NCBI RefSeq assembly: GCF_003075415.1
Contig: NZ_QDAH01000031.1
Location: forward strand, 1 to 64,000
Reading direction: 5' to 3'
Length of the DNA: 64,000 bases
Source: Microvirga sp. KLBC 81
GTDB taxonomy: Bacteria > Pseudomonadota > Alphaproteobacteria > Rhizobiales > Beijerinckiaceae
Under the pieces are notes generated by a model. That model saw nothing but the letters and a program-made list of their open reading frames with translations. It made no database searches and had not been told where the DNA came from. The position numbers and the translations under genes are program-made. Shown piece after piece: positions 62,741-64,000 of this stretch (its first letter is position 1; each line of letters starts with the position of its first letter).

Positions 62741-63021
62741 CGCCCCGGCTGAGGTGCTGTCCGAACCTCAACCAGGGCGCTCGTGTGCCAAGGGAATGAC
62801 ACACATCTTCGATGTAGGCCCATCAGGTTGCTCGACAATGCCATCGCAATGGCAGCTTTTCCATTCACAGAATGACGCCTCATCGCCACCACTGAGATCC
62901 GTCTCACCAGGTGGTGCGTACCGCGCATACATGGGCTTGCCGACCATGTGACGGGCGGAACACGACAGCCCGCCATGGGCAAGAACTAGGGCGGGCTGTG
63001 TGTCCTTCCGGGTACAGACAG
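62741..63021 (-). repeat. Repeated leader/microprotein element, copy 2 (intact)
   Basis: Inverted counterpart of 9385-9665. On the minus strand it carries a perfect stem AGCCCGCC/GGCGGGCT enclosing the conserved loop TAGTTCTTGCCCAT, then about 30 bases later the microprotein frame. Similarity to copy 1 ends close to both limits. Confidence 0.75.
62768..62932 (-). CDS. Candidate 54-residue Cys-containing microprotein
   Basis: The frame starts MYARYAPPGETDLSGGDEAS, continues FCEWKSCHCDGIVEQPDGP and ends CVIPLAHERPG. Four cysteines (C22, C27, C29, C44) could bind a metal. The first 24 residues are encoded almost base-identically in copy 1 with a synonymous difference. No clear ribosome site is seen, so the open frame may instead be part of a structured RNA. 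No family known. Confidence 0.45.
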   Translation of the reverse strand: MYARYAPPGETDLSGGDEASFCEWKSCHCDGIVEQPDGPTSKMCVIPLAHERPG

Positions 63022-63117
63022 GACCCGGCCAATCGAGCATATGACGTCTGCATTAGCGCTGCTCATCGCAGCGAACTTCCATTGCCCAGACCAAGTTCAT
63101 CCTGAAGGTATTTTGCC

Positions 63118-63249
63118 ATGCGTCAGACCGATGTCGCAGCCCATGACCTTGATCTCATGCTCGGCGCCAGGCTCACCCAAGCGGCCCTCCGCTTTGTCGC
63201 TAGCCTCGGAGTTTTGATCGGCGTGAGCCTCCTGCTGGCGAGCCTGTAA
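63118..63249 (+). CDS. 43-residue single-pass membrane protein
   Basis: A short frame MRQTDVAAHDLDLMLGARLT, then ALRFVASLGVLIGVSLLLASL, with one C-terminal hydrophobic helix of about 20 residues. GAAGGT lies nine bases before the ATG. No family known; a small tail-anchored protein is likely. Confidence 0.5.
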   Translation: MRQTDVAAHDLDLMLGARLTQAALRFVASLGVLIGVSLLLASL

Positions 63250-63385
63250 AGGGCGTCTCCCGAGGCCCGTGCTCCTCGGCAGGCCAGACCATCATCAGCA
63301 GCATCAGCTTTCCCTCTCAAGAGCGTGCCCTAGCTTCAGGGCAGGGCAAAAGCCCGTCAACCAGCTTGTGAGAGAGGCCCACCGC

Positions 63386-64000
63386 GTGCCGATGCAGCGC
63401 CTGTTCATCATCGCTCCGTCTCTGGCGCGCCTGATCCGGAAGGAGAGGGGAAGCGAGCGCGTGCAGGAGGGCTACTTCCCCGACCAGCCCGACCGCAGTG
63501 CCTTCGTGCAGATCGAGGAGACCCGCAGCAGCCTGATCCTCGAGGCTGGTGGTGACGCGGCGGCTGAGGAGCGGGCGGACCTTCCTTTAGCCCATGCGCA
63601 GGCCCTGCTGGCGGTCAGCCAGGGCCAGGTGGAGTATGTGCGCACCCGGCTCTCGATTGGCGCGGGCGAGATCCAGGCACTGCATTTCGTCAGGCCCGGT
63701 TCGCTTGATCTCGTCATGGTGACTGGTGCGCCGGAGGACGAGCAGGACTTGCAGCCGCTGCTCTGGTTCGGGCCGGAGGTCAGCGCCGAGCCCGCCTACC
63801 AGCGCCGGCGCTTGGCTCTGGATGGTACTCCGGACGCTTCAGAGGTGGACCTCACGGATGCAGCCCTCCACAGCATGCTCGACCTGCTGGAGAACCGGTT
63901 CACAACTTGGCCGCTGCCGCACGAAACCGGGGTGTCAGACGAGCCGACTGTGGATGCCTCTCCGCCTTCGGATGCTCTTGCGCCCGAGCCAGAGACCGAG
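63386..64000 (+). CDS. CYTH-domain protein, cut by the window edge
   Basis: An open frame of more than 200 residues continues past the window. MQRLFIIAPSLARLIRKERG, RVQEGYFPDQPDRSAFVQIE, HAQALLAVSQGQVEYVRTRL and LHFVRPGSLDLVMV resemble the CYTH fold (class IV adenylate cyclase/thiamine triphosphatase), in which paired acidic and basic residues line a tunnel. Several canonical E-x-E-x-K residues are not clear, so it may be a divergent non-catalytic member. The start is GTG at 63386 or ATG at 63392; GAGAGG lies upstream. Confidence 0.55.
   Translation, partial: MPMQRLFIIAPSLARLIRKERGSERVQEGYFPDQPDRSAFVQIEETRSSLILEAGGDAAAEERADLPLAHAQALLAVSQGQVEYVRTRLSIGAGEIQALHFVRPGSLDLVMVTGAPEDEQDLQPLLWFGPEVSAEPAYQRRRLALDGTPDASEVDLTDAALHSMLDLLENRFTTWPLPHETGVSDEPTVDASPPSDALAPEPETE

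Noticed and set aside
1..64000. CRISPR array
   Set aside because: No series of short regularly spaced repeats was found; the repeats present are inverted pairs, two-copy segments or operator-like palindromes.

Overview
The window reads as a GC-rich alphaproteobacterium of the order Hyphomicrobiales, most likely Methylobacteriaceae (Microvirga or Methylobacterium type). This is inferred from the RepC-type initiator, the class I polyhydroxybutyrate genes, the KGG and WGR small proteins and the general gene style; no 16S gene is present. The DNA is a mosaic in which core-like metabolic genes alternate with accessory modules, insertion-sequence remnants and gene fragments, so a secondary replicon (plasmid or chromid), or a chromosome with an integrated plasmid, is likely.

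Layout. 1-1.8 kb: an M32 carboxypeptidase cut off at an IS6-type end, and a cupin. 2.3-9.7 kb: plasmid-like backbone with an HTH protein, a ribbon-helix-helix protein, a candidate antisense RNA, repC with an internal AT-rich origin candidate, WGR and KGG proteins, a Mob/Pre relaxase-type protein with a coupled small gene, a palindrome cluster, and an IS5-family element next to a repeated leader/microprotein element. 10-14.2 kb: a hybrid histidine kinase, a 140-bp MITE-like element, a CHRD protein, two decayed tRNAs and a P450 fragment. 14.6-17.2 kb: a compact defence-like operon with a CD-NTase-like nucleotidyltransferase, a DUF6602 nuclease-like protein and a multi-pass membrane protein, plus a broken upstream gene. 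17.3-19.5 kb: a c-type P460 protein, a DUF4405 membrane protein and a LysR regulator.

20-48.8 kb is an accessory catabolic island. It holds an IclR and a TetR regulator, HpcH/CitE-type lyases, an amidohydrolase, an aldo/keto reductase, a luciferase-like flavin monooxygenase, a three-gene P450/ferredoxin/reductase operon, five VOC-family proteins, an SDR, a GMC oxidoreductase, a PotABCD-like ABC transporter (its binding protein encoded 12 kb away) and a pyruvate carboxylase. Four copies of a palindrome (half-site AAGTCA) lie in promoter regions of the island and suggest one regulon. A 436-bp segment carrying a VOC gene is duplicated exactly, 10.8 kb apart. Together the genes look fit to import an organic compound, hydroxylate it, oxidise and cleave it and feed acyl-CoA or pyruvate into central metabolism; the substrate cannot be read from sequence.

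48.8-64 kb returns to core-like functions: fragments of an IS6 transposase and of central-carbon genes, pntAB (transhydrogenase), panBC (pantothenate), a chorismate-lyase-like protein, a two-gene cassette of unknown small proteins that recurs at 62.2 kb, then phaC, phaB, a phasin with two tandem palindromic operators and an unusual hemerythrin-phasin fusion. A tRNA with anticodon CAT, the inverted second copy of the leader/microprotein element, a 43-residue membrane protein and a CYTH-domain gene running off the right edge close the window.
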